DNA of 64,000 bases. Origin: Marvania coccoides (Eukaryota > Chlorophyta > Trebouxiophyceae > Chlorellales > Chlorellaceae). The notes below the pieces were generated by a model. That model searched no databases, was not told the origin of the DNA, and saw only the letters and a program-made list of their open reading frames with translations. Positions 35,553 through 45,655 of this stretch are shown piece by piece. Position 1 is the stretch's first letter; every line of letters starts with the position of its first letter. A program made the translations under genes and the position numbers. The stretch spans positions 744,001 through 808,000 of the forward strand of contig OY978097.1 of NCBI GenBank assembly GCA_963854735.1, read 5' to 3'.

Positions 35553-36527
35553 TTATCAATTGAATTTTTCTTATTGATCACATTGAACTTTACGATTTTC
35601 CTTCCTCGTGATCCTGTCTATTCATTCATTGCGGGCAGTGCATTAAATTTAGTTCAAAAATTTAGTTGAAAAAAAAACAAGCTGTTTTTTATTTAAGAAC
35701 AAGTTGAGATCAAAATTGCCCCAATAGAATAAAAGCGAACCTAAACGCCGTTCTTCGACATGTTCAACATTGCTTTTTGCTTCATGTTTTCTTTGGTTTT
35801 GTTCTGTAAACATATTTCAATTAAATAGAATGGTTGCAGCGGAGAAGCTAACAAGAAGCTTTGCATGACACACTCCTTAATGAATGTGACGGTAAATATT
35901 TTTCCTGTATTCTGTAGTCGCACATTTGCTATAATGAGCAGTCTGCGCCCTGGGGTTGCATTGTCCCCTCCATATATTCCCCCCCCGGCGGCGAAGAGCT
36001 CCAAAACTGCTGCACCAAGCATTGACATGCTGTAGGTGCTGTGAACAAAAAACAAACAGTAACAGTGAATGTTCTCAGTTTCAAAAACCAACAAGCCATC
36101 ATATCTCTCCCATGACGAGTCTGCGGGCCTTCTTCTCTGCAGAGCGGCGGTCGGGAAAATGCACAAATTTCAAAAAGCCGCAGGCTTTCTTATCGTCAGC
36201 AAGGAGTACGCATTATTGTAACATTCGCTGTAGCATTAATAGGAAAAATTGGATCTGGATATGAAGCCAGATCGATAGTTTTTTTTTGAAAAATCACAAA
36301 TTGAAGATAACTGGCCCGGAAAGCTCGGAATTTCGTCGCAACGAATTCAGAACGACTACATTACCCCTACCCTAGATGATGAATAATTAGATCTAGCTTG
36401 AGAATTAAACGAATTTGTGAAAATTCAGTGGGCTTTACTCGCGGGGGGGAGGAAAACACGCAACACCCTAACCCGCTTTATTACTCATATTGAGTAGAAC
36501 GTGTTACGCATTTAATTTCACAACACC
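35553..36527. other. Ambiguous 1 kb between divergent genes
   Basis: Both strands contain medium open frames here. On the minus strand, 35741-36166 includes a TYSMSMLGAAVLELFAAGG stretch behind an acceptor-like sequence. A second minus frame (36099-36212) encodes CGFLKFVHFPDRRSAEKKAR before a stop. On the plus strand, about 36140-36290 is also open. I could not join any of these into a gene with consistent splice sites, so I leave the region unassigned. Confidence 0.3.
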
Positions 36528-37455
36528 ATGGGCGACACCGAAGAGGCTCTTGAGCGACTTAAACATGAGTACCCTGAGATAGACGAATCGATTCTGCAAG
36601 AGACTTTGCGCAACAACGGATATGATCTACGGCGTGCCAGCGATGCGTTGCGGGTGAGGTTTGCGCTTGGCACGGGGCCAGCGCTTTCCGTGGGAGACAG
36701 TAATATGACGGCCATGTTTTCTGTTGTTTGCAGGCACGATTTTATTCAGAAGACGCGGGGATCCCGCAGGAGCAGCCGTTCTGGTCGAGCATAGTGGCAC
36801 CATTCAACGCAACGAGCAACGGACCGCCCGCGCGAGGAGGCTCCGATTGGGCGCTGGTGAGAAAAATGTTTAATCCTTCCCTATGTGTCTCTTTTCTAAG
36901 TGGTTGTTTCCTAGCCTATAAAAACCATAAACGCCCTCATCGTCGTCTTTATCTGCCGCTGCATCATTTCCAGTCCCCTGCGGGCGTCTCTGCTGATGGT
37001 TTTCGCTCTGCTGTTAGTTTTACTCTGGCGTTCGTTCTTGCTGTTGCAGTCACTGGAGAGCCTTCAAGAAGGGGTGACTGCTCTGGGAGCGCAGCTGGTG
37101 TATGGCGTGGAGGCTGTGGCAGATACTTTCGGCAGTCTTGGTAAGGGAGAGAGAGAGAAGCACAAATAAATAGAAGCAATTGCAGACACGAGAATGCTGA
37201 GAGTTTCTCCCTTGTTTTGCGTGTGCAGGCGATCTCATTCCTGACCTGATTTTTGGCACTGATGAATATCGAATGGAGGATGAGGCGCAGGCTGCGGCAA
37301 GGGATAAGGAGCAGGTGGTGGTGGGCGGTAGCAGAGGCACAGCTGTGAAGAAGAGGGGGATGCCAGGCAAGCCGGTGGATTCACCGGTGAAGAGCCCGCA
37401 GCAGACGGAGCTGGCAAGCGACGAGGAGGGCGACGACTGGACAAAGGAGGACTAG
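36528..37455 (+). CDS. Small CUE-like domain protein
   Basis: Exons 36528-36653, 36734-36856, 37050-37140 and 37229-37455 join in phase to 188 aa. Residues 1-42 resemble a CUE/UBA-type ubiquitin-binding three-helix fold (EALERLKHEYPEIDESILQE, then NNGYDLRRASDALR). The middle carries IPQEQPFWSSIVAPF and a helical segment. The C-terminus is charged and ends in an acidic EEGDDWTKED. No membrane segment. The exact family is unknown; the ubiquitin-binding role is inferred only from the N-terminal pattern. Confidence 0.75.
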
Positions 37456-37954
37456 AAGTACGCAGAACAGTTTAAATTAAATTTGGGTTGGGGGTCGCGG
37501 GGAAGAGTTAAAGAGCTTGACTGAACTTCCTCGGGCTGGTTATTCTCTCAGAGAAGAGAGCCTGTACGAAGACGAAATTAATGCGCCAAAGAGATGCGCT
37601 TGTTCTATTTTTTTCTCACACTTCTGGTACAAAGATAAATTTGAGCCTCACTCACCCCCAATGATGGGTTTCGACGTTATTGGATTTAATTTTCTTTTTG
37701 GTTGTTAAAATCACAACAGACCAGTAGGATTGCAGCTAAAGGCCCTGCGGCACTGCACTTTGCAAAAAGCTAGCTTGAAATCTACTTCAGCATTATCCTC
37801 AGAGAAGGATACAGGCGCCACCATGAAATTGCATAGTTAGCCCCAAATCTTGATGATTCAGTGTGGAGCGGTCCACTCAAAAGGACCAAGGCTTTGGGTG
37901 AGTTTTGTTTAATTTAAAAAATAATCCCACCAACACTTGGCCACGCCAACTCGG
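37456..37954. other. Intergenic, nothing recognised
   Basis: Holds the 3' UTR of the CUE-like gene and the promoter of the MFS gene. No coding bias, RNA gene or repeat seen. Confidence 0.5.
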
Positions 37955-39781
37955 ATGACGCCCCAAGCTCACGTCCGACACCTCCCCCTGCAGCTGCACC
38001 CCAAAAGAACCGGCGGACGTCCGCTGCAGGCGCTGGCATGGGCTCGACACCGCCTGTGCCCAGCCGTCGGAGCGTCTCTCCCCCTGTACCGCTCCCTCAT
38101 CTGCAGCGCCAGAGCCTCAGAATCCCCCCTGCTCTCGTCTTCTGACGAGGAAGAGTCCGCGTTGGACCTCTCTGACCCTCAACCGTACGTCCCGTTAGAC
38201 TTTGCCCCCGCTGCTGCTGCCACCCCCGAGCCCTTCTCACCCCCCGTGGAGAAGCCGAAACCCCGCTCCCCTGACGTCGGCACGCTGTGGGGCCTGCTGG
38301 TCCTCTCCCTAGCCTATCTTCACCACTCTACCACCGGATTTGCCCTTCCAGCGCTCCTCCCTATCATCACTGAGGACCTGCACCTGGCAGACAGCCAGGG
38401 GGCGCTGCTGACGGCGGGTTACACGGTGCTGTATGCGCTGGCGCTGGTGCCGATGGGGCTCCTCGCCGATAGGGTGGACCGACCTCGGCTTCTGAGCGTC
38501 GGAATTTTGGTGTGGAGCGGGCTCACAGTGGCGGCGTCCAACGCGCGTGGGTTTGGGGAGCTGCTGGTCACACGCGTAGGGTTCGCCGCGGCGCAGGCCA
38601 CCCAGAACCCCATTTGTTTTTCTCTCATCCCTGAACTGTTTCCCAACGGCCGGACCACCGCCATGGCAATCTACAACAGCGCCATTTACGCGGGGCGCGC
38701 GCTGTCCTTCGCAGCGCTCATTATCGCGGGCCAGTTGGGGGTGCCGCAGTCCATCATCGGCACTTCTATTGACATTGCTTACACTCTGGTACCGCTAGAT
38801 AAAGTGGACCTATCGCTGGTTTCTATTCTGTATACGCAAGGGGACTACGCCGCGGTGTCGCCCATCTACACATACGCGCCGGATTTGGGGGGCGACCCAG
38901 CGGCGAGCGCGCTGCAAATGGAGTCGGCTTTTTCAGCGTGGCGCACGCTGCTGCGGTGGCTGGGGCCCCCAGGGGTGGTCATCGCCGTGCTGAGCCTGCT
39001 GACAGTGGACGAGCCGAGAGCGGGGCGCGGATTCCTGGGGGACCCCATCAAATCTTCTCGGTTTTTGACGGGGGCCAACCGGGGAGCGGGGCAGCCTGCG
39101 ATGGCCGTCGCGGTGCCCCCCAGCCCCCCTGTGGCGGTATCCATCGCGGAAAGCATGGGAAAAGTGAAGGAGCTGGTCTCCAGCCCGGCTTTTATTTCGC
39201 TGACGGCGGCGGCAGCCTTCAACGACGTCGGCAGTTGGGCGCTGGTCGCATGGCAAGCTACTTTCTACCAGAGAGTGTACCATTTGACCCCAGACACGTA
39301 TGCCCCCCTCCTGGCCATCGTCATCCCCGTGGGCGGCATTATCGGCGGGGTGGGGGCGGGACTGTTTGGCGATTGGCTGAACCGCATCGGAGCTCGCGTC
39401 TGGATCACCGCTGGCGCAAACATCGCCGCCGCGCCGTGCATTGCAGCCTCTCTGCTAGCGCCAGACTACAAGCAGTCGTTTGCGGCGCTGCTGGTAGGTT
39501 TTGCGCTGTCAGAAGCGTGGCGGGCGCCGGCAGCGGTGGCTGTGCGAGATATCTCGCCTCAAGGGCTGGGGTCGACCGGCAGTGCGGTGCACCTGTGTAT
39601 CCGCAACCTGGTGGGGGGGTTGGGCCCCGTCGCGGTGGCGTTTTTGGCGGGAAAAGTGGGCCTTCAAATGGCGATGCTGCTGGTGCCGAGCTGCTACCTG
39701 CTGAGCGGGTGCGCGTTCCTGGCCACCGAGATAGTGGTGGCATCAGAGGCCGCGAAGGAGAGCGGTGTAAAAGGTATTTGA
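37955..39781 (+). CDS. Spinster-like MFS transporter, possible plastid leader
   Basis: Intronless, 608 aa from the ATG at 37955; the open frame extends upstream only without an ATG. The first 60 residues are Arg/His/Pro-rich with few acids, which could be a plastid or mitochondrial leader. An acidic linker follows. The MFS body starts near residue 110: TGFALPALLPIITEDLHLADSQGALLTAGYTVLYA, then the A-motif-like GLLADRVDRPRLL and RVGFAAAQATQNPICFSLIPELFP, a Spinster-type pattern. Twelve hydrophobic segments can be traced. The substrate (lipid-like or organic anion) cannot be inferred. Confidence 0.88.
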   Translation: MTPQAHVRHLPLQLHPKRTGGRPLQALAWARHRLCPAVGASLPLYRSLICSARASESPLLSSSDEEESALDLSDPQPYVPLDFAPAAAATPEPFSPPVEKPKPRSPDVGTLWGLLVLSLAYLHHSTTGFALPALLPIITEDLHLADSQGALLTAGYTVLYALALVPMGLLADRVDRPRLLSVGILVWSGLTVAASNARGFGELLVTRVGFAAAQATQNPICFSLIPELFPNGRTTAMAIYNSAIYAGRALSFAALIIAGQLGVPQSIIGTSIDIAYTLVPLDKVDLSLVSILYTQGDYAAVSPIYTYAPDLGGDPAASALQMESAFSAWRTLLRWLGPPGVVIAVLSLLTVDEPRAGRGFLGDPIKSSRFLTGANRGAGQPAMAVAVPPSPPVAVSIAESMGKVKELVSSPAFISLTAAAAFNDVGSWALVAWQATFYQRVYHLTPDTYAPLLAIVIPVGGIIGGVGAGLFGDWLNRIGARVWITAGANIAAAPCIAASLLAPDYKQSFAALLVGFALSEAWRAPAAVAVRDISPQGLGSTGSAVHLCIRNLVGGLGPVAVAFLAGKVGLQMAMLLVPSCYLLSGCAFLATEIVVASEAAKESGVKGI

Positions 39782-40356
39782 AAAACGAAACCGTTATTAA
39801 TAAACAACCAATTTTGGATAGGTACTTGGGAACACAATTTTTTTTTTAACTACTTATGTTCGTGCGAGCGCATGTAGCTGCAATTTTAGTATGCTTTTCT
39901 CTCTTATACTTTGGTGCGATTTTGCAATAGTTATGCAGTAAAAAGCATTTGGCATGCACTGTACGCAAGAAATAATTCTTGCCTCCTGCCCAGTCAAGTT
40001 GATTTGAACGAGGTTTTGCTGCTCATTCATGCATAGACCCAAAGCTACCTGCGAACGTGTTAATGCTCATTTTCGCGAATCTATGGGATGCGTATTTCAG
40101 GAATATAGGGCTCCCCGCAAGGGTGGTTGTTAGCAAATGTTTTGGTGCGGCAGCTGTCTGGCGGGAAAAACTCATTGCATGGGTGTGTTGATGCTAAGCA
40201 GGAGGCATGCACTCGACCTATGCATGCACGGCTATGAGTCCCGTCACGCTGCAATCCTCTACGTTTCCATTCTAACTTGCACAGCAGGCCCAGCAGCTGC
40301 AAGAACACAAAAAAAGGGAACGAATTGCGGCGGACTCGTATTTTTATTAATTTAAA
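39782..40356. other. Intergenic, nothing recognised
   Basis: A candidate AATAAA for the MFS gene lies at 39799-39804. A minus-strand frame at 40081-40653 overlaps exon 1 of RRP1 and looks like an antisense shadow. Confidence 0.5.
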
Positions 40357-42709
40357 ATGGCACGTGAGAGGAAGCAGAAGGAGCGTCGGCTGCTGGAGAA
40401 GCGACCCGAAGATGGAGGCGGCTTGGCGAGAAGTTTGGGCTCGACGGACGATTTCACTCGCGAAAAGGGGCTGCAGGCGCTGACGCTGTGGCTCAGCGGG
40501 CACAAAGATGTGACGGAGGGTGACCTCCTGCGTCTGTGGAAGGCCATGTTCTACTGCTTTTGGCACAGCGACAAGACTCCGGTCCAGGCATGTCCGCATC
40601 AATATCGATTCCTCCCCTTTTTGCTCGAATCCCACCTGGTTCTGGCCCATCACACTTTTTAAAAATTATTCCATGTTGCAGAACGCCCTGGCGGAGCGTC
40701 TGAGCGAGTTGATGAGCCAGGTGCCGCCGGCTGTTGGGCTGCTTTATTTCAAGGTGTTCCTGCGCACGATGCGGCGCGAGTGGTTCGGCATCGACCGCCA
40801 CCGCCTCGACAAATTCATGATGCTCATCAGGAAGTTCTACGCGCAGCACCTGCGCTTCCTGCAGGCCGCCGGCTGGTGAGGAACAACGCGGCAACACACA
40901 ACCCCTTGTATTGTACACTACATAAAATAGCTTTGAAATTATGAATCACATCAGCATTACCCCTTTTTCTGCATTTTTCTTGCTGTAGTCTCTTGATTGT
41001 TTTATCAACCAACCCCACCACCACCCCGTTCTCATCAACTAACGTGCACTACACTGCCGCTGCTCCCTCCTTTCCCTCCCTCAGGGACGAAGAGTTATTG
41101 TCCGAGCTGGCCGAATTTTGGCGCGCCGAGGTCTTGGCGCCCTCAGACACCCTTGTCGCAGCAGGCGTAGCGTACCACATCTCCGATCTCTTTCTTCCTG
41201 AGCTTTTCAGGGTCGTGCAGGAGGCCCAGGGGGTGGCGCCCTCGGGTGCCGTTCTTTCTTCCCTGCTGGCCCCCTTCTGTACTGCCTTGGCCAGCACCGG
41301 GGACAATGTGTTGGTTGATCGGCTGCACCGGGGTCTGTTTAAGAGCATCGCAGAGGAGGTGCAGGCGCCCGGAGAGGCGGACGCGCTGCGGCACCTGGAT
41401 GGTGCGGCGCTGGCGGAGCGGCTGTTCGAGCTGGGTGAGTAGTCAATTTCTCTTCGACTAGAATAAATGTTTTTTTTTGTGTGGGGGGGGGGGGTATTCC
41501 TGAAATTGTCACTTTTCTGAGGGGGGGGGGGTATTGTGGTTTCTCTCTTTTTGGAGAAATTCATGTGGAGCAAACTATCTGCACGCGAAGGGAGAGTCCA
41601 TTCTTTCTTCTCTTCCAATAGCCATGAGCGCTGCAGCTGAAAGTCTCCGCACATTGACTCGCTTGGCTATCAGCCCCTTGACTCGTGAATTGCCTTGGAG
41701 GCCTGGGGTTAAATACCGTTGCTACAATTTTGAATCATCATCAAACTATATCACTGCAGGGGCCAGGGAGGAGGTGAGGTCTGCCAACCGACGGGCCCTG
41801 TACGCCGCCAGCGAGGCGTTGGAGCAGGCGGCGAAGCTCCGCAGCAGCAGCGGCGTCGCCAGCGGCAGCGCCCCGAAGAAGGTAACCAAGAAGCAGCGAC
41901 AGGAGGAGGCGCCTGTGGCGATGGAAGCAGAGGCAGCGCCGGCCAAGGCGAAAAAAAGAAAACCAACGGCGGAGGGAGGCGAGGCGGCTGAGAAGCCGCT
42001 CAAGGGCGGCAAGGAGAAGAAGGCCAAGCTGGGGGGGGCTGAGCCGAAGGCAGCCAAGAGCGCAGAGGATGCAGCAGCAGCGACGACTACGGTAGGCAGC
42101 GGAACGGCAGAAAAGCAGTCCAAGAACTCGGAAAAGAAGAAGAAAAAGGGGAAGCTCGAGGCTGCGCTGGTGGCGGAGGATGAGGAGGCTGTTGCCACGC
42201 CGCTGGGTGTGAAAAGCTCGTCGGGAAAGAAAAAGGGGAAGCGTGGGGCTGCACTGGCGGCGGCCGCTGCTGCGCTGGGGGGGCCTGAGGCGGAGACTTC
42301 CACGCCCGTGGCGTCTCCCACCGCCAACGGCAGCGAGTCGATGCGGAAGAGCGTTCGCTTCAGCCTGAAACGCAATCTGGTGATGACCATTGGCCAGAAG
42401 CCGCTGCCGGAGGACGTGCGCACGCCGCCCACGTCCAAGCCCAAGGGATCTGCGCTGAAAAAGAGCAGCTTGGGCCCGGCGGGCGGCAGCGGAAGCAGCG
42501 GTGGCCTCCCCGGCGGAAGGGCCCACAGGCGACTGGTGATGGAGCCGTCGAATCTGGGGCCTGGGCGGGGGGCTGGCGGCAGCAGCCATCAGACGCCGGC
42601 GGGGACGCGCAGCGCCTCCAAAGCGACGCAGCCTTCCGGGAAGTGGTCTAAGTCTGCGGGAAAAAGCCCCCGCTCTGCGCCCCGGCCCAAGGCTGCCGAC
42701 TTTTTCTGA
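40357..42709 (+). CDS. RRP1: RRP1/NOP52 ribosomal RNA processing protein
   Basis: Nucleolar factor for 27S pre-rRNA processing and 60S subunit assembly. Exons 40357-40587, 40682-40875, 41085-41434 and 41760-42709 give 574 aa. The Nop52 domain is clear: ALTLWLSG, LWKAMFYCFWHSDKTPVQ, MRREWFGIDRHRLDKFMMLIRKF and GVAYHISDLFLPEL. The C-terminal half is Lys/Ala-rich and disordered, with a conserved-looking KSVRFSLKRNLVMTIGQKPL near 465-485. Intron 1 uses a GC donor (TCCAG|GCATGT). Intron 3 contains two G tracts. A possible extra exon in intron 3 fails on phase. Confidence 0.93.
41483..41531 (+). repeat. Paired poly-G tracts in RRP1 intron 3
   Basis: Twelve G (41483-41494) and eleven G (41521-41531), each followed by tatt and separated by 26 nt. 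Such runs could form G-quadruplex-like structures in the transcript or be homopolymer noise. Confidence 0.7.
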
Positions 42710-42979
42710 GAGCTGAATTGAATGGTTTGCAGCAGTACTGGAGGGTGGCATTATGTATGTAATCAGTATTGCGCTTCTTGCTGCTGCTCCGGTTTTGAGA
42801 ATAGATTGCGCGGTCTTGAGGCTCGCAGCTGCCCTGTTTTGCCCTGAAAGAGATGACGTGACGAGTGACAAATGCGAGAAATAAAATGGATTGTATTACA
42901 TTAAATGAAAACACGCTATTTTTACAATGTAAGTATAATACGGCCATGAAATTTACTTTTTTTATTGTTTGTCCGCCCA

Positions 42980-44465
42980 CTAAAACATGATTGGGAACAG
43001 CGCAGTGGCGCCGTCCCCTCGCGGCGGCAGCGTGGCCCGTCTGATCGTCGTTCTGCACATCGGACACGTTGCCTCCCTCGCCAGCCACTCTTCTATGCAG
43101 TTCTCGCAGTATAGATGGCCACATACCAGCCGCAGCGGCGACCGCAGCTCCTCCTGGCAGATGGAGCATTCCCGGGGCGCGCCTGCCATCTCTTCTGCTG
43201 TCGGCACCGTGCCGTGCTGGCCCCCCAAGCACCGCGTTAGCGCCACCCACGCCAGCGACAGCTTCTCAATCACGTAGGCCCCCTTTGACAGCTCGTACAG
43301 CGCCTTTGCGATGAACGACAGCGGCCACGGCAGCCCGCAGGCGTCAAAGTAGCTGACCCACAGCGAAATGGGCAAAATTGTGCGGTACGCCAGGGCGGAG
43401 TAATCCGCTGCTGACAGCACGCTGCCGCGGAAGCGGTTCCTCGCCTGCGTGTCCACTTTCGCCGCCGCCACGAAGCATGACTTCGCACTGGCCACCGCCA
43501 GACGCACCACTAGATCTGCCATCGCCGCGGTGAAAATCATCGTCCAAAATTCAGGCGCCGGCGAGGGGCCGGAAAAAGGGAAGAGCAGCATGTACCTCCC
43601 CCGCAGGCCGCCCATTGCAATGCAGCTCGCGACGAGCGCCAGCACCGCTCCGTTGCTGACGAGCACCTGTCGTTTCAGCCCCCCCCGCTGCGCCACTTGG
43701 TTCTTCATTGTAACGTTGCTTTTGTGGAGGACGTGGGTGCCGTAGGCGAGGAGGGCGATGGGGAGGAAGTGCATCCACGTGAATACCAGCGATACCAGGA
43801 AGAAAAAAGGGAGCGACGACTCAACGCCGCGAGCAACCTGCACAAATAATGAATAAATAGGATTTGCACAAAGTCCAATTTCTAAGGGGCGAGGTGGGGC
43901 GTGGGCCAAATGGATTTTGACATCTACCAAAACGTTGTCTGCATCGCATTTCAACACAAGAGGTGTATTTAACTTTTCACTTTTCTCTCACCTGGCGCAT
44001 GTCTATGGAGGAAAGCGCTGTCGAAGTGAGCCGTAGGCGCTCCGCCTCTGTCGCAAGATCCGGCGTTCCCTCCTCCTGCGCTGTGTGCCGCCTGGAGCCC
44101 CCTTCCTCCGCCTCTGACAGGTCCGCTGCTGCAGGCGTCGTCAAATGCAGCGGCGCTGTAGAGGACGGCGAGGAGGAAAAGCGAGCGAACTCAGCAACGG
44201 CGGAGGTGGAAGTGGTTGACTCTCCTAAACTAGTATTATTATTAGGTAGCGCATTGGGCGTCGCTTCTGGGGTCTCCGAGATGATGGGGATGCTGCGTGG
44301 GGTGCCGGAGGAAATGGAGAGGTGCAGGCGGGTGCGCCCTCCTAGCCCAGCCAGTCTAGCCGCAGCTGCAGCGATGGAGGAAGTCACCGAGGACATTGGC
44401 TCGCTGAGGCGCAGCAGGCCTCCTTGCGGTGGGAGAGCGTGAGAGGTCGCCCCTTGGCCTTCCAT
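42980..44465 (-). CDS. RNFT1/2-like transmembrane RING E3 ligase
   Basis: Exons 44465-43992 and 43837-42980 give 443 aa. The N-terminal exon is Ser/Thr/Ala-rich and likely cytosolic and disordered. The second exon encodes several membrane segments (SLPFFFLVSLVFTWMHFLPI, VSNGAVLALVASCIAM, FWTMIFTAAMADLVVRLAV). A C-terminal C3HC4 RING follows: CSICQEEL, CGHLYCENCIEEWL, CPMC. The order and spacing fit the RNFT/TMEM118 family of ER ubiquitin ligases. The open frame runs further upstream to a Met at 44612, so the start could be earlier. Divergent from uS17. Confidence 0.87.
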
Positions 44466-44949
44466 TTGGCGTGCTGTGGTGATCACCAGCTCAAGCTCCT
44501 CCCCTTTTTGAAATTGAAAAAATAATTCAACGATGCAAAAGTGGTCCAGACGCGTGGAGAAGGTTCCCAGGCGCGCTATGCGAAGCTTAATGCCGTCTTT
44601 TATTTTTTCCAAGCGCTTGGAGACCGAATGGCAGCGTTGGCACGGAATACGTTTGCCTTTACGAAGTTTCTGTGACTATATTATTTTTGTGGCAATGTCT
44701 AGTGTTCGTCGCTGATCAGAACGTCGTCGAAATGAGATAGAATAAAAAAAATACTGGTGAAAAGAGCGACCGCGGATGCTTTTTATCCTTCTCGCTCGAG
44801 GCAAAATTATTTGAAGAGAGGCTCTCGCCTCCCTTCCTTATTTGAAAAGCAAAATAAAACTTAATTGAATCATAAATACTCCCCACCTATTTCCCCGCCG
44901 CACCAAACCCGTTTGTAAACACCTTGGGATATATAAAATTTATTGAAGG

Positions 44950-45523
44950 ATGGGCGGTCCTACCGAGTTTGTGGGAAAGGTAAGAGATGGTTGTGTGGAG
45001 CAGTCGCAATTAAACATTGCCGCGCCGGCAGGGGCTGCTTTGCATTCCAACCACTACCTCATTACTCAAGTATTTTTGTTTGCAGGTTGTGTCGAATAGA
45101 ATGCAAAAGTCGGTGCTGGTGGCGATTGATAGACTCGTGCGACATAAAAAATACGACCGAGTGCTGAAGCGAACGACAAAACTCATGGTGAGAGCCGCAA
45201 AACAGCATTACTGCCGCCACCCGCTTGCAGCCCCTTTTTATACTAAATTTACATCTTTTTCCTGCCCTAATGACCTCTGTGCTATCTTCTGTTCTGTGCA
45301 GGCGCATGATGAGAAAGACGAGTGCAATATCGGCGACACTGTGAGGATACACATCTGCCGACCGCTGAGCAAGAGAAAGAGTTTTTTAGTGACAGAGGTG
45401 CTGGACAGGGCCAAGATCTTCGACGCCAGCAAAGCAGCAAGCGCAGCAGCCACCGCAGCAGCCATGAAACAGCAGCCCCAAGCCCCCAGCTTCGCAGCCT
45501 CAGCCGTTGCTTCAGACACATAA
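44950..45523 (+). CDS. Ribosomal protein uS17, organellar (bacterial) type
   Basis: Exons 44950-44979, 45086-45187 and 45302-45523 give 117 aa. The body is a bacterial-type S17: GKVVSNRMQKSVLVAIDRLV, YDRVLKRTTKLMAHDE, CNIGDTVRIHICRPLSKRKSF. It binds the 5' domain of small-subunit rRNA. An Ala/Gln-rich tail of about 35 residues is added. There is no obvious leader before GKVV, so import signals may be internal; mitochondrial seems likelier than plastid but is not proven. AATAAA lies at 45572-45577. Confidence 0.92.
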
Positions 45524-45655
45524 CTAAATCCAACTCCCACCAATTTTCCACCTTTTAACCTTTTAACCTGTAATAAATAACAACCCTTTTTAGCTGCTAG
45601 TGTTTTAAAGACGTTGTGTACCCCAACTAGATATGAAAACAGCGTGATAACAGTG

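Noticed and set aside
37937..37954. Earlier start of the MFS gene
   Set aside because: The frame there begins with TTG; the first ATG is at 37955.
40081..40653. 190-aa minus-strand open frame
   Set aside because: Overlaps RRP1 exon 1 on the other strand and has no family resemblance.
41624..41709. Possible extra RRP1 exon in intron 3
   Set aside because: It has an acceptor and an open frame, but its donor leaves phase 0 while the next exon needs phase 1; direct splicing 41434 to 41760 keeps the frame.
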